Below, piece by piece: positions 6,690 to 15,327 of a stretch of 64,000 nucleotides of DNA. The position numbers and the translations under genes were made by a program. Origin of the DNA: Pseudomonadota bacterium (GTDB lineage Bacteria > Pseudomonadota > Alphaproteobacteria > Caulobacterales > Caulobacteraceae); the NCBI GenBank assembly GCA_023386645.1, contig JAEWJI010000058.1, positions 203,432-267,431 on the forward strand, written 5' to 3'. Below the pieces are notes generated by a model, which was not told the DNA's origin, ran no database searches, and worked only from the letters and a program-made list of their open reading frames with translations. Position 1 is the first letter of the stretch, and each line of letters opens with the position of its first letter.

Positions 6690-8278
6690 CCCGGATCGAC
6701 GCCGCCACGCCGCCCCCGCCTCCGGCCATCCAGCCGGTCAGGAATCCGGTGCGCGCCTTCTTCCGCCTGGCGGGGTGGCTGATGGTGCTGCTGCGCCACG
6801 ACGCCGTCCTGCCGCGCGAGATCACGCCCCTGCTGCCGATGTGGGTGCGCTGGATCGCGCACGGGCTCCACCTCTTCGCGGGGCGGGAGGCGCGCGATGG
6901 GCGGCCGGGCCAGAGGCTGGGCAAGGCGTTCGAACATCTGGGCCCGGTGGCGATCAAGCTGGGGCAGGTGCTGGCCACCCGGGCCGATATTTTCGGGGTG
7001 GAGTTCGCTCGCGACCTCGGCCGTCTGAAGGACGCCCTGCCGGCCTTCCCTGTGGAGGAGGCGCGCCGTGAGGTCGAGCGGTCGCTAGGCCGCCCGGTCG
7101 AAAGCCTGTTCGTCGATTTCGGCCCGCCTGTCGCCGCCGCCTCCCTGGCCCAGGCCCACCCGGCGTGGCTGCCGGATGGGCGCAAGGTGGCGGTCAAGGT
7201 GCTGCGGCCCGGCGTTGAACGACGGGTGGCGCAGGGGCTGGACGCCATGCGGCTGGGCGCCCAGCTGGCTCACCGCCTGGTTCCCCTGGCTCGCCGCCTG
7301 GAGCCCTCGGCCTTCGTCGAGACCATCGCCCGGGCCCTGACGCTGGAGCTCGACATGCGGCTGGAGGCGGCGGCCGCTTCCGAGCTCAAGGACATCATGG
7401 ATCGCACGGTCGGGGAGCCGGGCGGGCTGGGCGGGCACATGACCGCGCCGGCTGTGATCTGGGACGGCGTCGGGCGCCGGGTGCTGACGCTGGAGTGGGC
7501 GCCGGGCCTGCCCATGACCGACCCGGCGGCGGCCGATCAGCCCGGGCTCGACCGCGACGCCCTGGCCGACAATGTGGTGCGGGCCTTTTTGGTGCAGGCG
7601 CTGGATCACGGCGCGTTCCATGCCGACCTGCACGAGGGCAACCTCTTCTGCCGCGCCCCGGCCGAGCTGACCGCCATCGATTTCGGCATCGTCGGGCGGC
7701 TGGGGCCGGCCGAGCGGCGCTACCTCGCCGAAATTCTCTGGGGTTTCCTGAGCCGCGACTACGACCGGATCGCCCGTGTCCATTTCGAGGCCGGCTACGT
7801 GCCCCCCGAGCATTCAGTGGAGGCCTTCGCCCAGGCGCTGCGGGCCGTGGGCGAGCCGGTGATCGGCAAACAGGCCAGTCAGGTGTCGATGGGCCGGCTG
7901 CTGGGCCAGCTGTTCGAGATCACCGCCCTGTTCGACATGCATCTGCGCCCCGAGCTGATCCTGCTGCAGAAGACCATGGTCTCGGTCGAGGGCGTGGCGC
8001 GGCGTCTGAATCCCGACCACGACCTGTGGGCCGCCGCCCAGCCGGTGGTCGAGCGCTGGATCCGCCGCGAGCTCGGCCCTCAGGCCCAGGTGCGCGACGG
8101 CTTGAAGGAGGCGCTGGCGACGCTGAAGGCCCTGTCCCGGCTGGCGCAGAACCCGCCAGAGACCCGAGTGGTCGTCCAGACGACGCGGACCCCGGCGTGG
8201 CTGGCCGCTTTGGTCGTCTTGAGCGCCGCGGCTTCCCTGACGGCGCTGGCCATCGCGACCTGGACGGCCTGGGGCTAG
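6677..8278 (+). CDS. ubiB: Ubiquinone biosynthesis ABC1/ADCK-family kinase UbiB
   Basis: A 533-residue UbiB. It keeps the divergent kinase features: the KxGQ motif in IKLGQVLATR (a KLGQ variant), the lysine of VAVKVLRPG, the FHADLHEGNLF catalytic loop and the AIDFGIVG metal-binding loop. A C-terminal hydrophobic segment (about 507-530) anchors it to the inner membrane. UbiB-type proteins are thought to use ATP to help extract lipophilic ubiquinone intermediates. It starts inside the 3' end of ubiE and its stop overlaps the convergent aminotransferase gene by four bases. Confidence 0.96.
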   Translation: MGDLTRIDAATPPPPPAIQPVRNPVRAFFRLAGWLMVLLRHDAVLPREITPLLPMWVRWIAHGLHLFAGREARDGRPGQRLGKAFEHLGPVAIKLGQVLATRADIFGVEFARDLGRLKDALPAFPVEEARREVERSLGRPVESLFVDFGPPVAAASLAQAHPAWLPDGRKVAVKVLRPGVERRVAQGLDAMRLGAQLAHRLVPLARRLEPSAFVETIARALTLELDMRLEAAAASELKDIMDRTVGEPGGLGGHMTAPAVIWDGVGRRVLTLEWAPGLPMTDPAAADQPGLDRDALADNVVRAFLVQALDHGAFHADLHEGNLFCRAPAELTAIDFGIVGRLGPAERRYLAEILWGFLSRDYDRIARVHFEAGYVPPEHSVEAFAQALRAVGEPVIGKQASQVSMGRLLGQLFEITALFDMHLRPELILLQKTMVSVEGVARRLNPDHDLWAAAQPVVERWIRRELGPQAQVRDGLKEALATLKALSRLAQNPPETRVVVQTTRTPAWLAALVVLSAAASLTALAIATWTAWG

Positions 8279-9396
8279 GCGCCCCTTCGGATCGCCTCGA
8301 CCACACGATCGACGTCGCCGTCGCTCATGCCGGAACCGGAGGGCAGGCACAGGCCCTTGGCGAACAGACGTTCCGACACCTCGCCACCCACCCGGGGGGC
8401 GTCCCGGAACAACGGCTGGAGATGCATCGGCTTCCAGACCGGCCGAGCCTCGATGTCCTCGGCTTCCAGGACGAGGCGAACCTCTTCCGGCGTTCGCCCG
8501 AACGCCTCCGCGTCCACCAGCACCACGGTCAGCCAGCGGCTGTGCCGCCGCCCCGGCGCCTCGGGCGCGAAACCGATGCCGGGCAGGCCCGACAGGGCGG
8601 CGCAATAGCGGTCGAAGATGGCTCGCCGCCGGGCCACCCGGGTCTCGATCGTCTCCAGCTGGGCCAGGCCGATGGCGGCGGAAATGTTGCTGAGCCGGTA
8701 GTTGTAGCCGACCTCTGTGTGCTCGTAGTGCGGGGACGGCTGGCGCGCGGCGGTCGCCAGGTATCGGGCCCGGTCGATCAGCGCCTTGTCGTCGGAGGTC
8801 AGCATGCCGCCGCCCGAGGTCGTGATGATCTTGTTGCCGTTGAAGGAATAGGCCGCGCAGGTCGCTCCGGCCCCGGCGTGACGCCCTTCGTGCAGGCCGC
8901 CGACCCCCTCGGCCGAATCCATGATCAGGGGAACGCCATGAGCCTCCGCGAGGCTCGACAGGGCCTTTACGTCGCACGCCTGGCCATAGAGGTCGGTCGG
9001 CATGACCGCCCTGACCTTCAGGCCCTGGCGGGCCGCAAGGGCGAAGGCATCATCGAGCAGGGCCTCATCCAGGCACCAGGTCACCGGATCGCAATCCACG
9101 AACACCGGCGTGGCGCCCTGATAGAGGATCGGGGCCACGCCGCCGATGAAGGTCAGGCTGGGGGCGATCACCGCGTCGCCGGGCCCCAGATCGAGCATCC
9201 GGAGCGCGAGGTGCAGGGCCGCCGTGCCGGACGACACCGCCACCGCATGCCGGACGCCGACATAATCCGCGAAGGTCCGCTCGAACCGCTCCAGCATCGG
9301 GCCGATCGGGGCGATGTAGCCGCTGTCGAAGGCTTCGGCGACCAACTCGCGTTCGCGGGCCCCGATGTCCGGAGGCGACAGGAACAACCGGCTCAT
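8275..9396 (-). CDS. DegT/DnrJ/EryC1-family sugar aminotransferase
   Basis: A 373-residue PLP-dependent nucleotide-sugar aminotransferase. SSGTAALHLALRML binds the cofactor phosphate, MDSAEGVGG carries the aspartate for the pyridine nitrogen, and the lysine of FNGNKIITTSGGG forms the Schiff base. It is closest in pattern to PglE/PilC-type enzymes that aminate UDP-4-keto sugars. It overlaps the upstream acetyltransferase gene by ATGA, and that pairing (aminotransferase plus PglD/NeuD-like acetyltransferase) is the standard route to N-acetylated diamino sugars for glycans or protein glycosylation. The exact substrate is inference. Confidence 0.9.
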   Translation of the reverse strand: MSRLFLSPPDIGARERELVAEAFDSGYIAPIGPMLERFERTFADYVGVRHAVAVSSGTAALHLALRMLDLGPGDAVIAPSLTFIGGVAPILYQGATPVFVDCDPVTWCLDEALLDDAFALAARQGLKVRAVMPTDLYGQACDVKALSSLAEAHGVPLIMDSAEGVGGLHEGRHAGAGATCAAYSFNGNKIITTSGGGMLTSDDKALIDRARYLATAARQPSPHYEHTEVGYNYRLSNISAAIGLAQLETIETRVARRRAIFDRYCAALSGLPGIGFAPEAPGRRHSRWLTVVLVDAEAFGRTPEEVRLVLEAEDIEARPVWKPMHLQPLFRDAPRVGGEVSERLFAKGLCLPSGSGMSDGDVDRVVEAIRRGA

Positions 9397-10034
9397 CAGG
9401 CCTCCATCGGGCGGGCCGGGCAGCCGGTCACCCGGTCCGCCGCCGCGACATCGCGGGTGACCACAGCCCCGGCCCCGACCACCGCGCCGGCCCCCACACG
9501 TACGCCGGGCAGTACAACTGCGCCGGCGCCAACCAGAGCGCCTTCGTCGATCATCACTCCGCCCGCCAGGACGGCTCCCGGACCAACATGGACGAAGGCC
9601 TCGATTTGGCAGTCGTGCTCAACCACGGCGCCGGTGTTGACGATCGCATGATCGCCGATCACGGCCCCTGTCTGGACCTTGGCGCCCATGCAGACCAGGG
9701 CGCCGGCCCCGACCTCCACCCCCGGGGCGACCAGGGCCTGCGGGTGGACGATGCTGGGCCAGTCGCGAGCCGCCCAGCGATCCGCCAGGCGCCGTCGCAA
9801 CCCGATCTCCCCGACCCCGAGATGGCAGGAGCCCTGCAGCGTCGCCAGGGCGTCGTCCGCGCCGAGCACGGGCAGGCCATCCGGCGCCTCGTCCACCGAC
9901 GCCCAGGGATCGAGCCAGCCCTGGATCTCCATTCCCGCGGCCCGCGCGGCGGCCAGGACCACGCGCCCGTGGCCGCCCGCGCCCAGGATCAGCAGGCCGG
10001 CAAGGTTCGGAGGGCTCGGGACGGTCGCGTTCAT
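9396..10034 (-). CDS. NeuD/PglD-family sugar O/N-acetyltransferase
   Basis: About 212 residues. The N-terminal Rossmann-like domain begins LLILGAGGHGRVVLAAARAAG, and a left-handed beta helix of hexapeptide repeats follows (GVEVGAGALVCMGAKV, GDHAIVNTGAVV, GVRVGAGAVVGAGAVV). The histidine of VEHDCQI matches the catalytic base of PglD. It would acetylate the amino sugar made by the neighbouring aminotransferase using acetyl-CoA. ATG 10034 is preferred over GTG 10043 because a GGAG lies just before it; either is possible. Confidence 0.9.
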   Translation of the reverse strand: MNATVPSPPNLAGLLILGAGGHGRVVLAAARAAGMEIQGWLDPWASVDEAPDGLPVLGADDALATLQGSCHLGVGEIGLRRRLADRWAARDWPSIVHPQALVAPGVEVGAGALVCMGAKVQTGAVIGDHAIVNTGAVVEHDCQIEAFVHVGPGAVLAGGVMIDEGALVGAGAVVLPGVRVGAGAVVGAGAVVTRDVAAADRVTGCPARPMEA

Positions 10035-10129
10035 GGGCTCCACGGCAAGGCCGTTACCTGATACCGGTTCGGCGATCGAGGGAAGCCTGACCGTATGGTG
10101 AAGCGCCGCCGCGACCTGAGCTCCGGCCG

Positions 10130-11134
10130 ATGAGCCGGCGACTGCCCATCCTGCTGACCTCGGCCGGACGGCGGGTCGCGCTGCTTGAGCTGCTGCGCGC
10201 GGACGCCGAGGCGTTGGGGTTCGAGCCGCAGATAATCGTCGGGGAGCTCCAGCCCGATCTGTCGGCGGCCGCCGGCCTGGCGGACAAGCCGGTCCGCCTG
10301 CCGCCTGTTTCGGCTCCGGAGTATGCCGACGCGGTGCTGGATGTCTGTCGGCGCGAAGGCGTGCGGCTGCTCGTGCCGACCATCGATCCCGAGCTTGAGG
10401 CCATGGCGCGCCGGCGCGAGGACTTCCGGTCGGAAGGGGTGCTGATCAACGTCTCGACCCCCGAAGCGGTCGCCGTGGCGCGCGACAAGCTGGCGACGGC
10501 GCGGGCCCTGGAAACCGCAGGCGTGCCCACGCCAAGAACGGCGACGCCGGACGGCGTCCTGGCGGCCCCGGACGATTGGTCCTGGCCTCTGATCTTCAAG
10601 CCTCGCGACGGCTCCTCCTCCGTGGGGCTGCGTCGTGTCGCCCGACCCGCCGACCTCGAAGAGGCCATGCGGGCGCGAACCGGCGGTCTCGTCCAGGCCC
10701 TGGCCGAGGGACCCGAGTTCACCGTTAACATGTTCGTGGACGCGGACGGTGCCTGCCGAGCGGCCGTTCCCCACCTGCGGTACGAAGTGCGGGGCGGGGA
10801 GGTGTCCAAGGGGGTGACGGTACGCGTCCCGGCCCTGACGGAGGCCGCGCACCGCATCGCCGCCGGCCTGCCGGGCCTGTTCGGCGCCCTCTGTTTCCAG
10901 GCGATCCTGACCGACCAGGGGCCGGTGGTGTTCGAGATCAACGCCCGCTTCGGCGGCGGCTTTCCGCTGGCTCATCGGGCGGGCGCCCCCTTCACCCGCT
11001 GGCTGATCCAGATGGCCGTGGGCCAAACGCCGGAGATGGCCGACGACTGGCGCGAGGGGGTGACCATGCTGCGCTACGACGCGGCCGTGTTCGGTGAGGT
11101 CGGGGCGGAGGGGATGGCTGCTTGGCGCGGGTGA
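10130..11134 (+). CDS. ATP-grasp ligase (carbamoyl-phosphate-synthase-like)
   Basis: This encodes 334 residues: an N-terminal preATP-grasp domain (LLTSAGRRVALLELLR, then LVPTIDPELE) followed by the ATP-grasp fold, with the ATP-binding lysine in LIFKPRDGSSSVGL (about residue 154) and the metal-binding FEINARFGGG (about 270). Stand-alone enzymes of this type join a carboxylate to an amine; in polysaccharide clusters they often add amino acids or other acids to amino sugars. It is divergent from the acetyltransferase and overlaps the HAD gene by 13 bases. The substrate is not known. Confidence 0.85.
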   Translation: MSRRLPILLTSAGRRVALLELLRADAEALGFEPQIIVGELQPDLSAAAGLADKPVRLPPVSAPEYADAVLDVCRREGVRLLVPTIDPELEAMARRREDFRSEGVLINVSTPEAVAVARDKLATARALETAGVPTPRTATPDGVLAAPDDWSWPLIFKPRDGSSSVGLRRVARPADLEEAMRARTGGLVQALAEGPEFTVNMFVDADGACRAAVPHLRYEVRGGEVSKGVTVRVPALTEAAHRIAAGLPGLFGALCFQAILTDQGPVVFEINARFGGGFPLAHRAGAPFTRWLIQMAVGQTPEMADDWREGVTMLRYDAAVFGEVGAEGMAAWRG

Positions 11135-11769
11135 TCGTCTTCGACCTGGACGACACGCTGTATCTGGAGCGCGACTATGTCCGTTCCGGCTTCCAAGCGG
11201 TCGAGCGGCGTCTGGGCGTCGACGGCTTCTGCGCCACCGCCTGGCGGCTGTTCGAGGCCGGGGCGCGGGGCGACGTCTTCGATCAGGCAATGGCGCGTCA
11301 CGGGATCAGGACCCCGGTGGCGGAACTCGTGGAAGTCTATCGCTCCCATGCGCCCGACATCGTGCTCCGGCCCGAGGTCCTGTCCCTGATCCGAGAGCTC
11401 GCGTCCCAGGGTCGGGCCTTGGCTCTGATCTCGGATGGGGCGCATGTCTCCCAGGCGGCCAAGGTCGAGGCTCTCGGTCTGGCGGGTCTGCTGGACCCGA
11501 TCATCCTCACGGACGCCTGGGGGGCGGACTTCTGGAAACCTCACGCTCGCGCCTTCGAGACGGTGATGGCGGCCCATGGCGGCGACGGCGCCGAATACGT
11601 CTATGTCGCCGACAATCCGGCCAAGGATTTCCTCGCGCCGCGCGAACTCGGCTGGCGCACCATCCGAATGCGATGGCCCGGCGCCCTGCACGAGGGGGTG
11701 GAGGCGCCCGGCTGCGCCGACCATCAGGCGTGCGACTACGCCGAACTGCGCGAGCTGCTGGACGTCTAG
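11122..11769 (+). CDS. HAD-superfamily hydrolase, TTG start
   Basis: A 215-residue HAD phosphatase. Motif I is FDLDDTLYLE at residues 6-15, motif II LALISDGA, the conserved lysine is in FWKPHARAF, and motif IV VADNPAKDF. The cap after motif I is helical (C1 type). It starts at TTG 11122, inside the ATP-grasp gene, with GGAGGGG about ten bases before. Partnered with an ATP-grasp ligase, it may remove a phosphate from a sugar or acyl intermediate of the same pathway; this is inference from context. It converges on the dehydrogenase gene with a 4-base overlap. Confidence 0.86.
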   Translation: MARVIVFDLDDTLYLERDYVRSGFQAVERRLGVDGFCATAWRLFEAGARGDVFDQAMARHGIRTPVAELVEVYRSHAPDIVLRPEVLSLIRELASQGRALALISDGAHVSQAAKVEALGLAGLLDPIILTDAWGADFWKPHARAFETVMAAHGGDGAEYVYVADNPAKDFLAPRELGWRTIRMRWPGALHEGVEAPGCADHQACDYAELRELLDV

Positions 11770-13217
11770 CGCAGGGCCAGGGTCAGGGTCTTGATGTCCA
11801 CGTACTCGTCCAGGCCATGCTCGGAGCCCTCGCGCCCGTAGCCCGATTGTTTGACCCCGCCGAAGGGGGCGACGGCCGTGGAGATGATGCCGGTGTTGAT
11901 CCCGCACATCCCCGCCTCGATCGAACGGCCGATACGCATGGCGCGGTCCAGGTCGCGGCTGAACAGATAGGAGGCGAGGCCGAACTCGCTGTCGTTGGCC
12001 TTGGCGACCACCTCCGCCTCGCTGTCGAAAGCGAAGACGGGAACCAGGGGGCCAAAGGTCTCCTCGCGGCGGAACAGGGCGTCGTCGCCGTCGAAGGTCA
12101 CGCTCGGCTGGAAGAAGCGGCCGCCGCGCTCGTGCCGCCCGCCGCCGGTGAGGACCCGACCGCCGTCGGCGACCACGGCCCTGAGATGCGCCTCCACCTT
12201 CTCGACCGCCTTGTCCTCGATCAGGGGGCCGACCTTCACGCCATCCTCGAAGGCCGCGCCGACGGGCAGGGCCGAGACTGCCTGGGCCAGCTTTTCGGCA
12301 TAGGCCTCGGCGACCGAGCGCTCGACATAGACCCGGTTCGGACAGACGCAGGTCTGACCGGAGTTGCGGAACTTGCCCTTCACCGTCTCGGCCACGGCGT
12401 GGTCGATGTCCGCGTCGGCGAAGACGATCAGGGGCGCAGCGCCCCCCAGCTCCATCGACACCCGCTTCAGGGTGGGCGCGCATTGCTCGGCCAGCTTGCG
12501 GCCGACGGGTGTCGATCCGGTGAAGCTGAGCTTGCGGATCAGGGGGGAGGCCGTCAGGGCTCCGCCGATGGATGCGGCGTCTCCGGTGACAACGCTCAGG
12601 GCGCCTGCCGGCACGCCCGCCTCATAGGCCAGTTCGACCAGGGCGATGGCGGTGAACGGGGTCTGGCTGGCGGGCTTCACGACCGCGGTGCAGCCGGCCG
12701 CGAAGGCCGGTCCCAGCTTGCGGGTCAGCATGGCGGCGGGGAAGTTCCAGGGCGTGATGAAGGCGCACGGCCCCACCGGCTCGCGGAAGGTCAGGAGGGT
12801 GTGGCCCAGCGGACTCGTCTGGCTCTCGCCCTGGATGCGTTCAGCGATGTTGGCGAACCATTTGATGAAGCTGTTGGCGTAGGCGACCTCGCCCTTGGCT
12901 TCCTCGAACGGCTTGCCGTTCTCCAGCGCCATCAGGGCCCCAAGAGCCTCGGCGTTCTGGTCGATCAGGCCGGCCCAGCGGCGCAGGATCGCCGCCCGCT
13001 CGTGAGGATTTGTCGCCGCCCAGGCCGGGAAGGCTTCATGGGCTGCCTGGATGGCGGTCTCGGTCTCGGCGGCGCCGAGGTCCGGAACGTGGCCGATGAT
13101 CTCCCCGGTCGCCGGGTCGTCCACCGCGATGCGACGTCCGGAAGTGACGGGCCGTCCCGCGATCAAGGCGTGTTCGCGCAGCAGCTTCAGGCCGGCGTCG
13201 CGGGCGGAAAGGGTCAT
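11766..13217 (-). CDS. gabD: NAD(P)-dependent succinate-semialdehyde dehydrogenase
   Basis: An aldehyde dehydrogenase of 483 residues, the length of GabD. The active-site glutamate is in MELGGAAPLIVF and the nucleophilic cysteine in NSGQTCVCPNRVYVE; ITPWNFPAAMLTRK and FTGSTPVGRKL bind the cofactor, and KQSGYGREGS is near the C-terminus. GabD oxidises succinate semialdehyde to succinate at the end of GABA and related degradation. No gabT or gabP neighbour is seen. The next gene downstream on this strand across a tail-to-tail junction is unrelated, so it is probably transcribed alone. Confidence 0.9.
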   Translation of the reverse strand: MTLSARDAGLKLLREHALIAGRPVTSGRRIAVDDPATGEIIGHVPDLGAAETETAIQAAHEAFPAWAATNPHERAAILRRWAGLIDQNAEALGALMALENGKPFEEAKGEVAYANSFIKWFANIAERIQGESQTSPLGHTLLTFREPVGPCAFITPWNFPAAMLTRKLGPAFAAGCTAVVKPASQTPFTAIALVELAYEAGVPAGALSVVTGDAASIGGALTASPLIRKLSFTGSTPVGRKLAEQCAPTLKRVSMELGGAAPLIVFADADIDHAVAETVKGKFRNSGQTCVCPNRVYVERSVAEAYAEKLAQAVSALPVGAAFEDGVKVGPLIEDKAVEKVEAHLRAVVADGGRVLTGGGRHERGGRFFQPSVTFDGDDALFRREETFGPLVPVFAFDSEAEVVAKANDSEFGLASYLFSRDLDRAMRIGRSIEAGMCGINTGIISTAVAPFGGVKQSGYGREGSEHGLDEYVDIKTLTLALR

Positions 13218-13276
13218 CTGCGGCTCCTAAGGTCGGGACCCTCGTCAGTGACCCGCCACGCAGCCGCCGACAAGTC

Positions 13277-14938
13277 TCAGATGGCGTCCAGGTCCCGCCC
13301 ACGCGTCTCCGGCAGGAAGAAGAAGGCCACGACGGCCGCGACCGCCGTGAAGGCGACGGCGTACCAGAGCCCGAAGTAGATGTCGCCGGACCAGGCCACG
13401 AGCGCGAAGCTGGCGGCCGGAAGCAGGCCTCCGACCCAGCCCGTGCCGATGTTGTAGGGCAGGCTCATGGCCGTGTAGCGTACCCGGGTCGGGAACAGCT
13501 CGACCAGGGCCGCCGCCTGCGGCCCATACACAGCGGTCGCCGCGATCATGAAGATCATCAGGATGCCAAACACGGCCGGCAGGTTCATTCGGGCGGGGTC
13601 GGCGCGGGTGGGGTAGCCGGCGGTCGTCAACGCCGCCTTGATCCGGCCTTCCACCTCGCCGCGCGTGGCCTTCAGGGCGGCGGCGTCCATGCCGGTTCCT
13701 TCGGCCGAGGCGACGACCGTCTCGCCGATATGCACCATGGCGACCGATCCCGTCGGGGCGGCCCGGTTGGCGTAGGAGACCCCGGCGTTGGACAGGACGC
13801 TCTTGGCGATATCGCAGGAACTGGCGAAGGCGGCCTTGCCGACCGGATCGAACTGGACCGCGCAGGCGGCGGGATCGGCGACGACGATGACGGGAGCCGA
13901 GGCCTGAGCCTGCGCCAGCGCCGGGTTGGCCGCCTGGGTCAGGGCGTGGAAGCCGGGGAAGAAGGCGACGAGCGCCAGGATCATGCCGCCGAGCATCACC
14001 GGCTTGCGGCCCACCTTGTCCGACAACCAGCCAAAGAACACGTAGAGCACCGCCGACGCGACGGTGATGCCGAGGATCAGCTGGTCGACAATCGCCACGT
14101 CGACCTTCAGGACCCGCTCCATGAAGAAACGGGTGTAGAAATAGCCCGCGTACCAGACGGCGCCCTGCGCGAACATGATGCCGACCAGGGCGACCAGGAC
14201 CCACTTGCCGTTGCGCCAGGTGGCGAAAGCCTCCCGATACGGGGCGCGGCGCTCGGTGCTCTCGGCCTCCATCCGCTTGAAGGCCGGGCTCTCGTTCAGC
14301 TTGAGCCGGATCCACAGCGACACGACGAGCAGCAGGGCGGAAAGGATGAAGGGAATGCGCCAGCCCCAGGCGTCGAACGCCTCGACCCCCACGATCATGC
14401 GGGTGACGAGGATGACCGACAGGGCGCCCATCAGGCCGAAGGCGGCCGTGGTCTGGATCCAGCCGGTCAGGAAGCCCCGGCGCTTCGGGGGCGCGTGCTC
14501 CGCAACGTATATCGCGGCGCCGCCGTACTCCCCGCCCAGCGCGAAGCCCTGAAGGATGCGGAGCAGGATAAGCAGGACGGGCGCGGCGATGCCGATGGCG
14601 TCATAATCGGGCAGAACACCGATCAGGACGGTGGCTAGGCCCATCAGGGTGATGGTCACCAGAAAGGTGGCCTTGCGCCCTGTCCGGTCGCCGAACCAGC
14701 CGAACACCAGGGCGCCCAGGGGGCGGACCACGAAGCCGACTCCGAAGGTCAGCAGCGCCAGGATGTAGCTCGTGCCCTCTCCCACATCGGCGTAGAAGTG
14801 CCGCGCGATGATCGTGGTCAGCGATCCGAAGATGAAGAAGTCATACCACTCGAACGCCGTGCCGGCGGCCGAAGCGCCGACGACGGTTCTCAGCCCTGGC
14901 TCCTCGCGAGCGGGCGCGGCGGCTTGGCTTTCGGTCAT
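13277..14938 (-). CDS. MFS transporter of the metabolite:H+ symporter type, with a large soluble insertion
   Basis: A 553-residue major facilitator. The MHS-type signature is present in the first loop (WFGDRTGRKATFLVTI) and repeated in the second half (GWLSDKVGRKPVML). Family members carry organic acids, proline or betaine across the inner membrane with protons. It is about 110 residues longer than usual because a soluble stretch, roughly residues 340-455 (VIVVADPAACAVQF to DPARMNLPA), lies between two C-terminal-half membrane helices and probably faces the periplasm, with two cysteines that could pair. The substrate is unknown. Confidence 0.88.
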   Translation of the reverse strand: MTESQAAAPAREEPGLRTVVGASAAGTAFEWYDFFIFGSLTTIIARHFYADVGEGTSYILALLTFGVGFVVRPLGALVFGWFGDRTGRKATFLVTITLMGLATVLIGVLPDYDAIGIAAPVLLILLRILQGFALGGEYGGAAIYVAEHAPPKRRGFLTGWIQTTAAFGLMGALSVILVTRMIVGVEAFDAWGWRIPFILSALLLVVSLWIRLKLNESPAFKRMEAESTERRAPYREAFATWRNGKWVLVALVGIMFAQGAVWYAGYFYTRFFMERVLKVDVAIVDQLILGITVASAVLYVFFGWLSDKVGRKPVMLGGMILALVAFFPGFHALTQAANPALAQAQASAPVIVVADPAACAVQFDPVGKAAFASSCDIAKSVLSNAGVSYANRAAPTGSVAMVHIGETVVASAEGTGMDAAALKATRGEVEGRIKAALTTAGYPTRADPARMNLPAVFGILMIFMIAATAVYGPQAAALVELFPTRVRYTAMSLPYNIGTGWVGGLLPAASFALVAWSGDIYFGLWYAVAFTAVAAVVAFFFLPETRGRDLDAI

Positions 14939-15010
14939 CAGGCTTCCCCTCCGAGGCGTCTCTGGCGGACGCTCTCGCCCTCAAGCCTAGCGAGGGTCGT
15001 CGAACAGTAA

Positions 15011-15042
15011 AAGTCCCGCCGGCGGGGGAGCCGGCGGGACTT
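15011..15042 (-). terminator. Rho-independent terminator downstream of the entericidin gene
   Basis: A perfect 13-base-pair stem, AAGTCCCGCCGGC with GCCGGCGGGACTT, closes a 6-base loop. On the minus strand the stem is followed by TTACTG, so the arm ends in a short T run. It lies between the entericidin stop (15110) and the MFS start (14938). Confidence 0.85.
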
Positions 15043-15109
15043 CTGACCTCGGACGTCGGGGGGGCGCGTCCGGGTGGACCGGCCGGGTTTCGGCCGGATC
15101 TCGAGAGAT

Positions 15110-15247
15110 TTAGGTCTTGGCGTCTTCCGCGGCGCCGGTCACCGCCTGACCGGCGGCTGAGGCGTCCCGTCCGACGCCCGAGATGGTGTTGCAGGCGGCC
15201 GTGGCCAGGGCGGCGGCGGCGGCGACGAGGACGAAAACTTTGCGCAT
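15110..15247 (-). CDS. Entericidin A/B-family small lipoprotein
   Basis: A 45-residue lipoprotein. The signal peptide MRKVFVLVAAAAALATAAC ends in a lipobox with cysteine at 19, and the short mature part contains NTISGVGRDASAAGQAV, the entericidin/EcnAB signature. These proteins sit in the cell envelope and are often strongly induced in stress or stationary phase. The ATG at 15247 has GGAG eight bases upstream. An exact EcfG promoter starts 56 bases upstream within the end of phyK, and a strong terminator follows, so it is its own stress-controlled transcript. Confidence 0.88.
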   Translation of the reverse strand: MRKVFVLVAAAAALATAACNTISGVGRDASAAGQAVTGAAEDAKT

Positions 15248-15302
15248 CGGAAGGCTCCGTGAGGGCATACCGGGCGAGGGAGGGGCCCCGGCACGCTGGG
15301 AG

Positions 15303-15327
15303 AACGGGGTCAGGCGCGGACGGTTCC
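15303..15327 (-). promoter_or_regulatory. EcfG promoter for the entericidin gene
   Basis: On the minus strand: GGAAC (15327-15323), 16 bases, CGTT (15306-15303). It matches the consensus exactly and overlaps the last codons of phyK. The predicted start near 15296 gives a leader of about 50 bases before the ATG at 15247. Confidence 0.8.
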
